Shown here: positions 18,871 through 27,541 of the stretch, piece by piece | Layout: each line of letters starts with the position of its first letter | Position numbering within the stretch: position 1 is the first letter of the stretch | NCBI GenBank assembly: GCA_040743155.1 | Contig: JBFLJU010000001.1 | Coordinates: 1,707,144 to 1,771,143, forward strand | DNA length: 64,000 nucleotides | Direction: 5' to 3' | From: Cycloclasticus sp. | GTDB lineage: Bacteria > Pseudomonadota > Gammaproteobacteria > Methylococcales > Cycloclasticaceae | Notes under the pieces: generated by a model | What the model saw: only the letters and a program-made list of their open reading frames with translations | Database searches by the model: none | Told to the model about the DNA's origin: nothing | Program-made: the position numbers and the translations under genes

Positions 18871-19536
18871 TTGGACACACATATCTTAGAAACTTCTCAG
18901 CCACCTAAATTCATTGTTGTTGAAGGACCCATCGGCGTTGGTAAAAGCAGTCTGGCTCAAAAGCTGGCTAAAAGTTTTACCTGCGATATTGTTAAAGAAA
19001 AAGCGGATGAAAACCCTTTTCTGGAGCACTTTTACACCCACACCAACCAATCTGCCTTACCAGTACAACTGCATTTTTTGACCGAACGCGCAAAACAGTG
19101 GAATGAATTAGGCCAAGATGACCTGTTTTCGATCGGTGTCGTCTCCGACTTCATGCTTGAAAAAGATCGTTTGTTTGCAAAACTCACCTTAACGAACGAA
19201 GAATTCAAACTGTACGACCAGATGTATCAATCGCTTGCAATACAACCGATTAAGGCAGATTTAGTCGTCTACTTGCAAGCACCTGTTGATGCTTTACAAT
19301 CTCGAATTAGAAAACGCGGCATCAAACACGAGAAAAATATCAGTGGAAAGTACCTACAGAAACTATCCGATGCTTACACAGAGTTTTTTCATCATTACGA
19401 TGCGGGGCCATTATTAATTGTTAATGCAAGTGATATTAATCCCGTTGATAACGATGAAGACTACCAGCAGTTGCTTAAACACATCTGTTCAACTCGCGCA
19501 GGTCGTCATTTTTTAAATCCATTACCCATTTTATAA
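18871..19536 (+). CDS. Deoxynucleoside kinase family protein (dNK)
   Basis: A 221-residue P-loop kinase resembling deoxyadenosine/deoxyguanosine kinases. The P-loop GPIGVGKS lies at residues 19-26; next come the substrate-site EKADENPFLEHFY, the LTERAKQWNE segment, an ERD-like block (FMLEKDRLFAKL), and the LID RIRKRGIKHEKNIS. It salvages deoxynucleosides or may serve another nucleoside-like substrate. Its placement between folK and panB is common in several gammaproteobacteria, where a role linked to folate or pantothenate has not been shown. The start is a TTG with a weak AAGAAA element; no ATG occurs before the P-loop. Confidence 0.88.
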   Translation: MDTHILETSQPPKFIVVEGPIGVGKSSLAQKLAKSFTCDIVKEKADENPFLEHFYTHTNQSALPVQLHFLTERAKQWNELGQDDLFSIGVVSDFMLEKDRLFAKLTLTNEEFKLYDQMYQSLAIQPIKADLVVYLQAPVDALQSRIRKRGIKHEKNISGKYLQKLSDAYTEFFHHYDAGPLLIVNASDINPVDNDEDYQQLLKHICSTRAGRHFLNPLPIL

Positions 19537-19553
19537 CCTCTTTCGAGATCGAT

Positions 19554-20366
19554 ATGAGCCAACATTCAAGCAGCAAACAAATCACCAATACTGAATTATC
19601 AGCCATGAAGGCTCGTGGCGAAAAAATCGTCAGTCTCACCGCATACGATGCTAGTTTTGCCCATATTTTAGATAACGCCGGTGTTGAAATGATCCTTGTC
19701 GGCGATTCGCTTGGCATGGTCGTTCAAGGGCAATCCAGCACTGTGCCGGTTACGGTGGATGAAATGGCCTACCATTCCAAGATCGTTTCTCGCGGACTAG
19801 AGCGTGCTTTATTGGTCACCGACCTGCCATTTATGAGCTACCCCGACCCACAAATAGCGGTTGATAATGCAGCTATCTTGATGCAACAAGGCTACGCCAA
19901 CATGGTCAAACTCGAGGGTGGTCAAAAAATCCTCGATAGCGTTCAACACATTGTCAATCAAGGCATTCCCGTGTGTGGGCACTTGGGGCTACTGCCGCAA
20001 TCTGTCAACCAGCTCGGTGGTTATCGGGTACAAGGCAAGGAAGAAACCCAAGCAAATATTATCATTGAAGACGCTAAATGCCTTGAACAAGCGGGTGCCA
20101 GCGCCATCGTGGTTGAGTGCATTCCTTCTTCATTAGCTAAGACATTAGCCGCTGCCGTCAATATCCCTATTATTGGTATTGGTGCCGGTGTTGATTGTGA
20201 CGGGCAAGTATTAGTAAGCTATGACATGTTAGATATTACGTTTGGTAAACGCCCAAAATTCAGTAAAAACTTTATGCTTGAAGCCGGCAATATTGCAGAT
20301 GCCGTTAGCGCTTACGTTCATGCCGTTAAAAACAAGCAGTTCCCTGCTGACGAACATTCTTTCTAA
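19554..20366 (+). CDS. panB: 3-methyl-2-oxobutanoate hydroxymethyltransferase
   Basis: Forms ketopantoate from alpha-ketoisovalerate and methylene-THF, the first step to pantothenate. The 270-residue protein shows ISLTAYDASFA (here VSLTAYDASFAHIL), the GVEMILVGDSLGMV metal-site segment (Asp), LPFMSYPD, and VKLEGG with the conserved Lys-Glu. GHLGLLPQSVNQLGGYRVQG and IGIGAGVDCDGQVLV complete the family pattern. GAG precedes the ATG. It is 2 bases upstream of panC. Confidence 0.97.
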   Translation: MSQHSSSKQITNTELSAMKARGEKIVSLTAYDASFAHILDNAGVEMILVGDSLGMVVQGQSSTVPVTVDEMAYHSKIVSRGLERALLVTDLPFMSYPDPQIAVDNAAILMQQGYANMVKLEGGQKILDSVQHIVNQGIPVCGHLGLLPQSVNQLGGYRVQGKEETQANIIIEDAKCLEQAGASAIVVECIPSSLAKTLAAAVNIPIIGIGAGVDCDGQVLVSYDMLDITFGKRPKFSKNFMLEAGNIADAVSAYVHAVKNKQFPADEHSF

Positions 20367-20368
20367 TC

Positions 20369-21220
20369 ATGCTTGTAGTACGCACTGTTAAAGAACTTCA
20401 AGAGAAACTGAGCCAACACAGGCAGTCAGGGCAGTCTATCGCCCTAGTGCCAACCATGGGTAATTTACACCAAGGTCATCTTCAACTCGTTAAAACGGCT
20501 CAACAATACGCCGATGTCGTGGTTGTCACCTTATTTGTAAACCCAACCCAGTTTGGTGAAAATGAAGATTTAGACAGTTACCCGCGTACCTTTCAAGACG
20601 ATTGTGACAAACTTGAGGCGCTCGATACGAACATTCTATTTGCGCCAAGTAACGATGAAATTTACCCACTCGGTGGCGGCAACACAACACACGTACACGT
20701 GCCGAGTATCACCAATGTATTATGTGGCGCATCTCGCCCCGGCCACTTTGATGGTGTTACCACCATCGTTTGTAAGCTGTTTAACCTCACCCGTGCTGAT
20801 GTCGCTATTTTTGGCGAAAAAGATTATCAGCAAATCGCAGTTATTCGCCGAATGGTCGACGATTTAAATATCCCCATAAAAATAGTAGGCGAACCCATTG
20901 TGCGTGAGCAAGATGGTCTCGCCATGAGTTCCCGTAATGGCTATTTAACGGATGAAGAACGCACACTCGCGCCCACCCTTCAGGAAACATTACAGCGTAT
21001 TAAACAGGCTATTTTGAATGGCGAAGACGACTTCAATTCCTTAGAAATTAACGCTAAAACGACGTTAAGCGCAGCCGGTTTTAAACCTGACTACCTGCAT
21101 ATTTACCAACGTAATCAATTAAGACCCGCGACTGAAGACGATACTGAGCTTGTTATCTTAGTAGCGGCCTTTCTTGGCGCGACTAGGCTGATTGATAATT
21201 TAAATGTAGATCGCATATAA
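20369..21220 (+). CDS. panC: Pantothenate synthetase (pantoate-beta-alanine ligase)
   Basis: Joins pantoate and beta-alanine through a pantoyl-adenylate. The 283-residue protein has the ATP-binding PTMGNLHQGHLQLV (HIGH-like), FVNPTQFGENEDLDSYPR, RPGHFDGVTTIV, FGEKDYQQ, and the KMSKS-equivalent MSSRNGYL. Length matches E. coli PanC. It starts 2 bases after panB, and the mscS gene follows after 16 bases, so panB-panC-mscS are likely one transcript. Confidence 0.97.
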   Translation: MLVVRTVKELQEKLSQHRQSGQSIALVPTMGNLHQGHLQLVKTAQQYADVVVVTLFVNPTQFGENEDLDSYPRTFQDDCDKLEALDTNILFAPSNDEIYPLGGGNTTHVHVPSITNVLCGASRPGHFDGVTTIVCKLFNLTRADVAIFGEKDYQQIAVIRRMVDDLNIPIKIVGEPIVREQDGLAMSSRNGYLTDEERTLAPTLQETLQRIKQAILNGEDDFNSLEINAKTTLSAAGFKPDYLHIYQRNQLRPATEDDTELVILVAAFLGATRLIDNLNVDRI

Positions 21221-21236
21221 CCCACTACTACTTATT

Positions 21237-22982
21237 ATGAAGAAGACACTATTCGCCCTCGTTCTAATTTTAAATATCAGCGTCTGCCTTGCTCAAGAAG
21301 AAACAACAGCCACAGCGGAGCTGGCACCTAGCATAACCGCTGAATCGCTCGGTCTAAGCTCACCACGGGATACCCTGACAACATTCCTGCACAGCATGAA
21401 TGACATTAAGCGGGGAAAGGCGGCGCGTATAGACAGCGCAACAAGCACCTTAGATTTATCCGCCATTAACCCGCTTATTCGAGAAGAAAAAGGCCGTGAC
21501 CTCGCCTGGATGCTATTGGAAGCAATCGATAAAACTAAGATTGTTAATCTCAGCAAAATTCCTTCTAAAAAAACCGGCAAACCTTACGTCTTTGCACAAT
21601 ATCGAAATGGCATCATCAGTATTCAGCTATCAAGCAATGGTCGTTGGTTGTTTACCCAAGCCAGCTTGTCTTCCTTGCCTGCCATCATTGAAGAACTGGC
21701 CTCTAAAAAAAGTCTGAAAATAGACGAGCAAAATGCTCAGTTCATACCGTGGCATATTCAACTGCGTCAGCAATTACCAGAGTCTCTTAGAAGCCGTTCT
21801 TTTTTACTCGAAAACTGGAAGTGGCTGGGTATTTTACTGACTATTGCATTAGGTGTTATTGCCGATAAAGTTGCCTCGTTCATACTGCAACTTGTCGTTA
21901 AAAAATTCCGCAACAAGACTCAAACGCCCGCCTTTAAAGATACCCCTGAAGATATGCTCCGACCACTGGCTATGCTCGTCATGGCGGGTATTTGGTGGGC
22001 TGGGCTGAACTTACTCGCTCTGCCGGATCAAGCGATGATAATTTTACTCGTTGCAGTCAAAATGTTAGCGGGTATTGCTGGTGTTTGGGGTGCTTACCGG
22101 TTGGTTGACTTAGTCACGCTTTATTTACGTTATCAAGCCAGTCAAACCGATAATAAAGTCGACGATGTTTTGGTACCTTTAATCAGAAAAACTTTAAAAG
22201 TTTTCGTCACCGTTATTGGCATCACCTTTGTTGCATCGAATTTAAATTTAAACGTCTCAAGCCTCCTCGCAAGTCTTGGCTTAGGCGGTTTAGCATTTGC
22301 CTTAGCAGCAAAAGATGTTGTACAAAATTTATTTGGCTCAATCACCGTTATTTTAGATCAGACTTTCCATAACGGAGATTGGATCGTCGTTAACGATATT
22401 GAAGGCAGCGTAGAAGAGGTGGGCTTAAGAAGTACTAAGATTCGTACCTTTTATGATTCGCTTATTACGCTTCCCAACGCCATTTTTATTACCGCAAAAG
22501 TCGATAATATGGGGCAACGTAGGTACCGTCGCCTTAAATGCAACGTTTCATTAACGTACGACACCCCTCCGGATAAAATTGAAGCGTTTTGTGAAGGCAT
22601 TAGAGAGCTGGTTCGGCTTCACCCTTATATGAGAAAGGACTACTTTCACGTCTACCTCAACTCACTGGGTGCCTCCTCCTTAGATGTTCTTGTCTATGTT
22701 TTCTGGGAGACGCCTGACTGGAGTACCGAATTACGTGAACGCCAACGTTTTTTATTGGATATCCTACGCCTCGCAAAAGCTCAAGAAATTGATATGGCAT
22801 TCCCAACGCAGACATTACATTTATTAACACCAAGCGACCAGCAAAGCGCCACTGATGTTACAGCTTCAGCGCCTCACAAACCCTCTAATGACGCCCTTTC
22901 AGAGCAGTTTAGAAACACCGCAAAAGATATCGTTTCACAGTCAACTGGCCTTGATAATAAACCGCCGCCTGTTAAATTCTAA
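21237..22982 (+). CDS. Mechanosensitive ion channel, MscS family with periplasmic N-domain
   Basis: A 581-residue inner-membrane channel that opens on membrane tension during hypo-osmotic shock. It has a cleavable signal peptide (MKKTLFALVLILNISVCLAQ), a ~165-residue periplasmic domain, helices near 197-220, 238-258, 265-290 and 320-340, and the MscS pore helix (SSLLASLGLGGLAFALAAKD, Gly/Ala rich). The beta domain includes GDWIVVNDIEGSVEEVGL and STKIRTFYDSLITLPNA. Beyond residue ~540 the tail is polar and low in complexity. It sits between panC and panD, an unusual interruption of the pantothenate genes. Confidence 0.92.
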   Translation: MKKTLFALVLILNISVCLAQEETTATAELAPSITAESLGLSSPRDTLTTFLHSMNDIKRGKAARIDSATSTLDLSAINPLIREEKGRDLAWMLLEAIDKTKIVNLSKIPSKKTGKPYVFAQYRNGIISIQLSSNGRWLFTQASLSSLPAIIEELASKKSLKIDEQNAQFIPWHIQLRQQLPESLRSRSFLLENWKWLGILLTIALGVIADKVASFILQLVVKKFRNKTQTPAFKDTPEDMLRPLAMLVMAGIWWAGLNLLALPDQAMIILLVAVKMLAGIAGVWGAYRLVDLVTLYLRYQASQTDNKVDDVLVPLIRKTLKVFVTVIGITFVASNLNLNVSSLLASLGLGGLAFALAAKDVVQNLFGSITVILDQTFHNGDWIVVNDIEGSVEEVGLRSTKIRTFYDSLITLPNAIFITAKVDNMGQRRYRRLKCNVSLTYDTPPDKIEAFCEGIRELVRLHPYMRKDYFHVYLNSLGASSLDVLVYVFWETPDWSTELRERQRFLLDILRLAKAQEIDMAFPTQTLHLLTPSDQQSATDVTASAPHKPSNDALSEQFRNTAKDIVSQSTGLDNKPPPVKF

Positions 22983-23043
22983 GCCGTATTTGAAATTTAT
23001 AGCTGTATGATTCCTAACGTATTATTGCATTTGCACATAAATG

Positions 23044-23072
23044 TTGATGAAAAACAACATATCAGGCATAAT
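23044..23072 (+). promoter_or_regulatory. Possible sigma-70 promoter of panD
   Basis: TTGATG, a 17-base spacer, then CATAAT lie in the 123-base gap between mscS and panD, 34 bases before the panD ATG. Both hexamers differ from consensus by one or two positions. This would let panD be transcribed apart from panBC-mscS. Assigned by eye only. Confidence 0.35.
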
Positions 23073-23105
23073 TCCCATCCGTTTAGTTAAACCAATCTAA
23101 TATTT

Positions 23106-23486
23106 ATGCGTTCAACGATGTTACAAACCAAGTTACACAGAGCCACTGTGACTCACAGTGAACTTCATTACGAAGGCTCGTGTGCAATTGATGGGAATCT
23201 CCTTGACCTTTCAGGCATCCAAGAGTATCAACAAATCGATATCTATAATGTTAATAATGGCGAGCGTTTTACAACGTACGCTATCCGAGCTGAAAACAAC
23301 AGCGGTATCATCTCTGTAAACGGAGCTGCTGCACGCCGTGCGACCGAGGGCGACATCTTAATTATTTGCGCTTATTCTGAGTACAACGAAGCTGAGTTGG
23401 CCACATTCAAACCACGCCTTATCTATCTCGATGATAACAACGGCGTTAAAGAAACAAAAAATGCGATCCCTGTTCAAGCAGCCTAA
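23106..23486 (+). CDS. panD: Aspartate 1-decarboxylase
   Basis: Makes beta-alanine for pantothenate. The 126-residue proenzyme self-cleaves between Gly24 and Ser25 in HYEGSCAID, producing the pyruvoyl cofactor on the new alpha chain. The rest follows the family: [36 protein letters not shown] and the C-terminal AIPVQAA. With panB and panC nearby this supplies both branches of pantothenate synthesis except ketopantoate reduction. It is followed 20 bases later by a strong terminator. Confidence 0.97.
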   Translation: MRSTMLQTKLHRATVTHSELHYEGSCAIDGNLLDLSGIQEYQQIDIYNVNNGERFTTYAIRAENNSGIISVNGAAARRATEGDILIICAYSEYNEAELATFKPRLIYLDDNNGVKETKNAIPVQAA

Positions 23487-23505
23487 GCATGAAAAAAACA
23501 CTACA

Positions 23506-23533
23506 GCCCGATGATTCATCATCGGGCTTTTTT
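23506..23533 (+). terminator. Rho-independent terminator after panD
   Basis: GCCCGATGA, a 4-base TTCA loop and TCATCGGGC form a perfect stem (23506-23527) followed by six T. It lies 20 bases beyond the panD stop and inside the apparent longer reading frame of the next gene, which argues against that gene's upstream start. Confidence 0.9.
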
Positions 23534-24130
23534 ATGCCTAAAAAAAACAATCGACACCATATCCAATCTCTACAAAAATCTATTCAACTGACGAGTATTG
23601 TCTGCCTTATTATTTTCCTCTTCGTATCAACCAACTCCACCGCGAGTGAGCCACTGACTATCAACGTTGAGTACGATAACAACATTTATACTACCTCTCT
23701 CTCTACGACCATTCATGCACCGCGCGACCGTGTTTATAGCTTATTAACAGCCTACGATCACTTGCACTTATATAGTCGACTCATTTATAAAAGTGAGCTA
23801 TTAACAAATGGGCATTTATTGCTCAGGCTGAAAGTCTGTTTTATCTTTATTTGTTTCGATAAACAGCAAACCTTATCATTAGACGTCTCAGAGCATTCTA
23901 TCGTAGGACATATTATCCCTGAACACAGTGATTTCAAATCCGGCTCGATGAAATGGCAACTAGCCGATGACAAGGCTGATAGCGTCATACTTTTCTCAAG
24001 TGAACTCACCCCAGACTTCTGGGTCCCGCCTCTTATCGGGCCAATATTAATAAAAAATAAATTGAAAAATGAGGCCTTATACAGCATTGGACAATTAGAG
24101 CTATTATCTAACCTAAATCCTCACAGGTAA
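23534..24130 (+). CDS. Secreted SRPBCC/START-like protein
   Basis: A ~198-residue exported protein. The hydrophobic segment QLTSIVCLIIFLFVSTNSTA (about residues 16-35) is a signal peptide. The mature part begins a START/polyketide-cyclase-like fold: TTIHAPRDRVYSLLTAYDHLHLYSRL is the usual first helix-strand unit, and the end has PPLIGPILIKNKLKNEALYSIGQLE as the long C-terminal helix. Such proteins bind lipids or other hydrophobic molecules; the ligand is unknown. The ATG at 23534 is chosen because a start at 23489 would put the panD terminator inside the gene, but there is no good ribosome-binding site for either. Confidence 0.65.
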   Translation: MPKKNNRHHIQSLQKSIQLTSIVCLIIFLFVSTNSTASEPLTINVEYDNNIYTTSLSTTIHAPRDRVYSLLTAYDHLHLYSRLIYKSELLTNGHLLLRLKVCFIFICFDKQQTLSLDVSEHSIVGHIIPEHSDFKSGSMKWQLADDKADSVILFSSELTPDFWVPPLIGPILIKNKLKNEALYSIGQLELLSNLNPHR

Positions 24131-24131
24131 T

Positions 24132-24157
24132 AAAAAAGCGCCATCGGCGCCTTTTTT
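24132..24157. terminator. Bidirectional terminator
   Basis: AAAAAAGCGCC, a 3-base loop and GGCGCCTTTTTT sit between the convergent SRPBCC gene (+) and the persulfide dioxygenase gene (-). A-run on one side and T-run on the other let it work in both directions; one base in the stem is unpaired. Confidence 0.8.
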
Positions 24158-24173
24158 GTTTTCACTGAAACGC

Positions 24174-25217
24174 TTATCGCTCGACAGAGTAACCACATTT
24201 ATTCCACTGCAACATACCACCCTTCATATTCTTAACATCATGGAACCCTAGCCCCTTCAAAATAGCCGCTGAGGTTGTGCTCCTAGCACCGGAACGGCAC
24301 ACCAAAATAACCTCTTTATTTTTCAGCGATTCCAACTCTTCTAATGCGTTAGGTATGGTGGCTAATGGGACTAAACGACTACCGGCTATATGCCCTAATT
24401 CACCAATAAACTCCGCTTCTTCTCTTACATCAATAATAACGCTGTCATGCCCTACTTCCTCGATGCGACTTTTTACCGCTGTCGGATCCATTTGTAATAC
24501 TTGATTAAGTTCCGCCACCATTGGGAATTTAATGACGTCATCATCGACCTCACTCTGATTAATTTGCAACACTTCTTGAATTTTCTCAGGCAGCGGTAAA
24601 TTCAAATTGGCCATAATATTAATATATTCTTCACGTGTTTTTCCAGCCACACGCGGATTCGTTAACCTTTCTTGTTCAACGGTTGATTGTGTATGGCCAC
24701 GGTAGTCGTGTCCTGGGAATATCAACGTATCACCCGGTAACGTAAATATCTTATTAACGATTGAATCAAATTGATCACCTGCGTTACCGCCAGCAAAGTC
24801 TGATCGACCCGTTCCTTGAATTAGAATAACGTCACCTGTTAAAACACGGTCTTCATTAACATAAAGACTAACGCTATCTGGTGTATGTCCAGGCGTATAA
24901 AGCACTTTGAGCTTAATATTGCCGACGCTTAATTCATCACCATCGGTATAACGTTCATCCACACTCGGCTGTGGCGACAACTCATGCATCATCACTTTGC
25001 AATTGGTGAGTTTCCTTATGGCCGTACAGGCAGAGCGGTGGTCGGCATGGGTATGCGTATCTGCTACAAATTTTAATCTTAGACGATGGTAGCCAAGCAC
25101 CGCAAGGTACCTGTCAATATTGCTTTCTATGGGGTCGATAATAGCCGCTTCCCCGGCCTCTAGATCTGCAATTAAATATGACTTACATTGAATATTGTTA
25201 AGTTCTTGAAAAAACAT
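24174..25217 (-). CDS. Persulfide dioxygenase-rhodanese fusion protein
   Basis: A 347-residue two-domain enzyme. Residues ~1-235 form an ETHE1-type MBL persulfide dioxygenase: metal ligands in ADTHTHADH, the later His in YTPGHTPDS, Asp in LTGDVILIQGTGRSDF, and His in FPGHDYRG. Residues ~245-345 form a rhodanese with active-site Cys in LVCRSGARS. ETHE1 oxidises glutathione persulfide to sulfite, and the rhodanese can pass sulfane sulfur between thiosulfate and glutathione, so the fusion couples sulfide detoxification steps. Fusions of this kind (PRF) are known in Burkholderia. The ribosome-binding site AGGTGG precedes the ATG. Confidence 0.92.
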   Translation of the reverse strand: MFFQELNNIQCKSYLIADLEAGEAAIIDPIESNIDRYLAVLGYHRLRLKFVADTHTHADHRSACTAIRKLTNCKVMMHELSPQPSVDERYTDGDELSVGNIKLKVLYTPGHTPDSVSLYVNEDRVLTGDVILIQGTGRSDFAGGNAGDQFDSIVNKIFTLPGDTLIFPGHDYRGHTQSTVEQERLTNPRVAGKTREEYINIMANLNLPLPEKIQEVLQINQSEVDDDVIKFPMVAELNQVLQMDPTAVKSRIEEVGHDSVIIDVREEAEFIGELGHIAGSRLVPLATIPNALEELESLKNKEVILVCRSGARSTTSAAILKGLGFHDVKNMKGGMLQWNKCGYSVER

Positions 25218-25296
25218 AAATCCACCTGGTTATTCTATTAGATCATTAGCTTATATCTATTTTAACGCATTAACGGACTGTCATCATTGATTTGAA

Positions 25297-26061
25297 TCAA
25301 TTAAGTGTACTTACCCAGCCAATCTCTGTGGCCGTTTTATGACCAACCATACACTGCCTCAATGACTGCGCCATCACCGACTCACTTTTATTCAACGGAA
25401 TTCTACCCGCCATTATTTCAGCCTTTGATTGGTTATAGTTGCTATTAGGCATCGCAAAGCCGTTTGGATAAATGGGCTGTCCTGTCACTAAATCATACTT
25501 ATCCGATGCCCCTACCGTATGTAACAACTCATGCGCGATAACGATGTTATTGCGCTCTTGGTGCGCTGCTGAAGCATAGCCATTCACGACACCAATTAAG
25601 CCCTTTTGAAGCCCCAATGAATGCGCCAAACGCTTACCGCTATCCGTTTGGTGAAAGCGCACAAAAATATTGACGGTGCTCATATCACTCGTAATGGAGT
25701 TTTGATACGCCCAAAGCCTCAAGCGTAAACTCCAGAAAATAACTTTTAATGTGTTTCCATCTACTGGCGGTTCTGGCGGCTGAGACATTACCGCGGACTG
25801 CAACCTTACCTCAACCGGGTTAAAATCGAATTCACTATAAAGTCCCCATTGTTTCTTGAAGAATTCATCCACACTGCTAAAGTTTTTCTTAGATAGCTGC
25901 GCTATATATTGCTCTGTTAAAGGTGCTCCGTCACCATTGATGGGGTAAATTAAAACCGCTAGTGTTTCCGTCCAAGCCATGCTTTCGAGGCGTTGCAACT
26001 TTGTATAAAAAGCCACGAAACCAAAAACACATAGCAGCAATATAATTCTCAATGCCTTCAT
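25297..26061 (-). CDS. Predicted membrane-anchored or secreted zinc protease-like protein
   Basis: A 254-residue protein with an N-terminal hydrophobic segment (RIILLLCVFGFVAFYTKL). The zincin motif HELLH occurs in NNIVIAHELLHTVGASDKYD, with Asp/Glu candidates for a third ligand downstream; the ASDKYD that follows resembles the proximal part of metzincin-like or matrixin-like sites, but the full HExxHxxGxxH pattern is absent (HELLHTVGASD). I do not recognise the family. The C-terminal half includes IYPNGFAMPNSNYNQSKAEIMAGRIPL. It is 79 bases from the persulfide dioxygenase gene on the same strand. Confidence 0.6.
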   Translation of the reverse strand: MKALRIILLLCVFGFVAFYTKLQRLESMAWTETLAVLIYPINGDGAPLTEQYIAQLSKKNFSSVDEFFKKQWGLYSEFDFNPVEVRLQSAVMSQPPEPPVDGNTLKVIFWSLRLRLWAYQNSITSDMSTVNIFVRFHQTDSGKRLAHSLGLQKGLIGVVNGYASAAHQERNNIVIAHELLHTVGASDKYDLVTGQPIYPNGFAMPNSNYNQSKAEIMAGRIPLNKSESVMAQSLRQCMVGHKTATEIGWVSTLN

Positions 26062-26155
26062 ATTTTATTTAACCCTTCCTTACAAGCAGTTGAATTTGCG
26101 ATATTTTTCAAAGAACATATAATTAAGTAATCATGGATTAATAAGGGAAAACCCA

Positions 26156-26590
26156 ATGCTTGCGTTTTTAATTCTACTCATATTAGTCGTCTCAATATTC
26201 TTTTACTATAAACATAAAAACTCTCAAAAGGCTTCAAGCAGCATCAATACTTCGATTAAAACTCAGCAAGAACAGCTTCAATCGCTGATTGATTCAAAGA
26301 AATACTGGGGCTTCAAAATTAGCTCCATCAACGAAGTGCAGTGCTGCCAAGCGGCACTGAATCTTAAGAAAAAAAACTTCCCAATCAATAGTGTTCCTGC
26401 ATTGCCGTTAGATGATTGCACTAAGAACCGATGCCAATGCAAACATCTCGGTCTAGTTGAAAAAAGAACCCCGCTTACTCAGCGGCGCAAAACAAATGAT
26501 CGACGAGGCAGCATTAGGTTTGAAGAAATATCTGACCGTCGTTCACATATGGACCGACGGTCTGACAATTGGACACAACACGACCAATAA
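26156..26590 (+). CDS. Uncharacterised membrane-anchored Cys-rich protein
   Basis: A 144-residue protein with a single N-terminal transmembrane helix (LAFLILLILVVSIFFYY) and a cytoplasmic part. It contains a CC pair in EVQCCQAAL, a cluster CTKNRCQC, then repeated charged arginine motifs (TQRRKTNDRRGS, SDRRSHMDRRSDN). The C-x4-C-x-C plus DRR-rich tail is a recurring pattern in small proteobacterial proteins of unknown function, possibly metal or RNA binding. A GGGAAAA element precedes the ATG. It is divergent from the HELLH protein and convergent with the lipoprotein gene. Confidence 0.6.
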   Translation: MLAFLILLILVVSIFFYYKHKNSQKASSSINTSIKTQQEQLQSLIDSKKYWGFKISSINEVQCCQAALNLKKKNFPINSVPALPLDDCTKNRCQCKHLGLVEKRTPLTQRRKTNDRRGSIRFEEISDRRSHMDRRSDNWTQHDQ

Positions 26591-26599
26591 CCTTACAGG

Positions 26600-27409
26600 C
26601 TAGGGTTGTTTAACCGCGTTACATTTACTTAGGATTTCCTGGTCTGGCATACCCGCATTTTTCCAATATAGAATCAACTCAACGGTACACGCTTGTGGCT
26701 TGAATGAGTCCACATCGGGCGCTGTTGTATCATCAATTGCACGCACTGATATAGGCAATGCCTTTTCTGTCGTTAATGACGCCATCACAAGAGGGTCACT
26801 GAACAGTGCTTGCATTTTCTGCCTAAAGGCATGCGGTAACGTTCTTTTGGCATTAGTAATTGGCCCCGCAATAGATGCGCCACCAAAGGTATCGTGCCCT
26901 TGTGTTCGTTTATACGCGAGTAATTGCTTCTTGCTATTAAATGTTTCAAGCTGTGCATCAAACCACAATGAGGTATCAATCGCCGTATGGCTTTTCCACT
27001 CTTTTAGCGTAATCAAAATGACTTTATTCGTACCCAATTTCAATAACTCGTCAATGGCGTCACCCTTTGACAGGCCAACAGCTAAATTAACCGTTTTAAT
27101 TTGAGGAAACTTTGTACTCAATAATAGCGGTAGTTTATTTGTAAACTCATGCGCCATGGGCTGCTTGGAATCTGTAAAAGCATCGTATGGACCACCCATT
27201 GATAATTCAAATTCACCAATATATTTTGCTTTTTTCTGTCCAGAAAGAACGTATGGCCTTTCATCTAAGACACCCACCACAACGGCGTTAGAACTACCCC
27301 CTTGCAACTCTAAAGCAGGTAAACGAAACGCAGCTTCACGCGTATTTTCTGTTAACACACAGCCCGACAAAAACACCATTATCAAGATACTACTTAAACG
27401 ATAAATCAT
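26600..27409 (-). CDS. Putative lipoprotein of unknown function
   Basis: A 269-residue protein with a lipobox: MIYRLSSILIMVFLSGCVLTEN, lipidated Cys at residue 17. After the Cys, Asn-rich or Thr residues rather than Asp suggest outer-membrane targeting. The body contains VVVGVLDERPYVLSGQKKAKYIGE and an FDAQLETFNSKKQLLAYKR strand region. I do not recognise a domain. It stands alone between a convergent gene and the divergent rraA. Confidence 0.6.
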   Translation of the reverse strand: MIYRLSSILIMVFLSGCVLTENTREAAFRLPALELQGGSSNAVVVGVLDERPYVLSGQKKAKYIGEFELSMGGPYDAFTDSKQPMAHEFTNKLPLLLSTKFPQIKTVNLAVGLSKGDAIDELLKLGTNKVILITLKEWKSHTAIDTSLWFDAQLETFNSKKQLLAYKRTQGHDTFGGASIAGPITNAKRTLPHAFRQKMQALFSDPLVMASLTTEKALPISVRAIDDTTAPDVDSFKPQACTVELILYWKNAGMPDQEILSKCNAVKQP

Positions 27410-27541
27410 AGCTCACCACTCCCCCTTATTTATTATCCATTTAAGATACCGTTTGCCGCCTTTGCAATCAAGGCAAAGTCCCTGCGCCGACAAAAAAAAC
27501 TGGTTTATAATAATAAAACGCTTTAAACAAAAACAAATGAC

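Noticed and set aside
23489..23533. Upstream ATG for the SRPBCC protein
   Set aside because: A strong intrinsic terminator for panD sits inside that extension, so translation from 23489 would need transcription to pass it.
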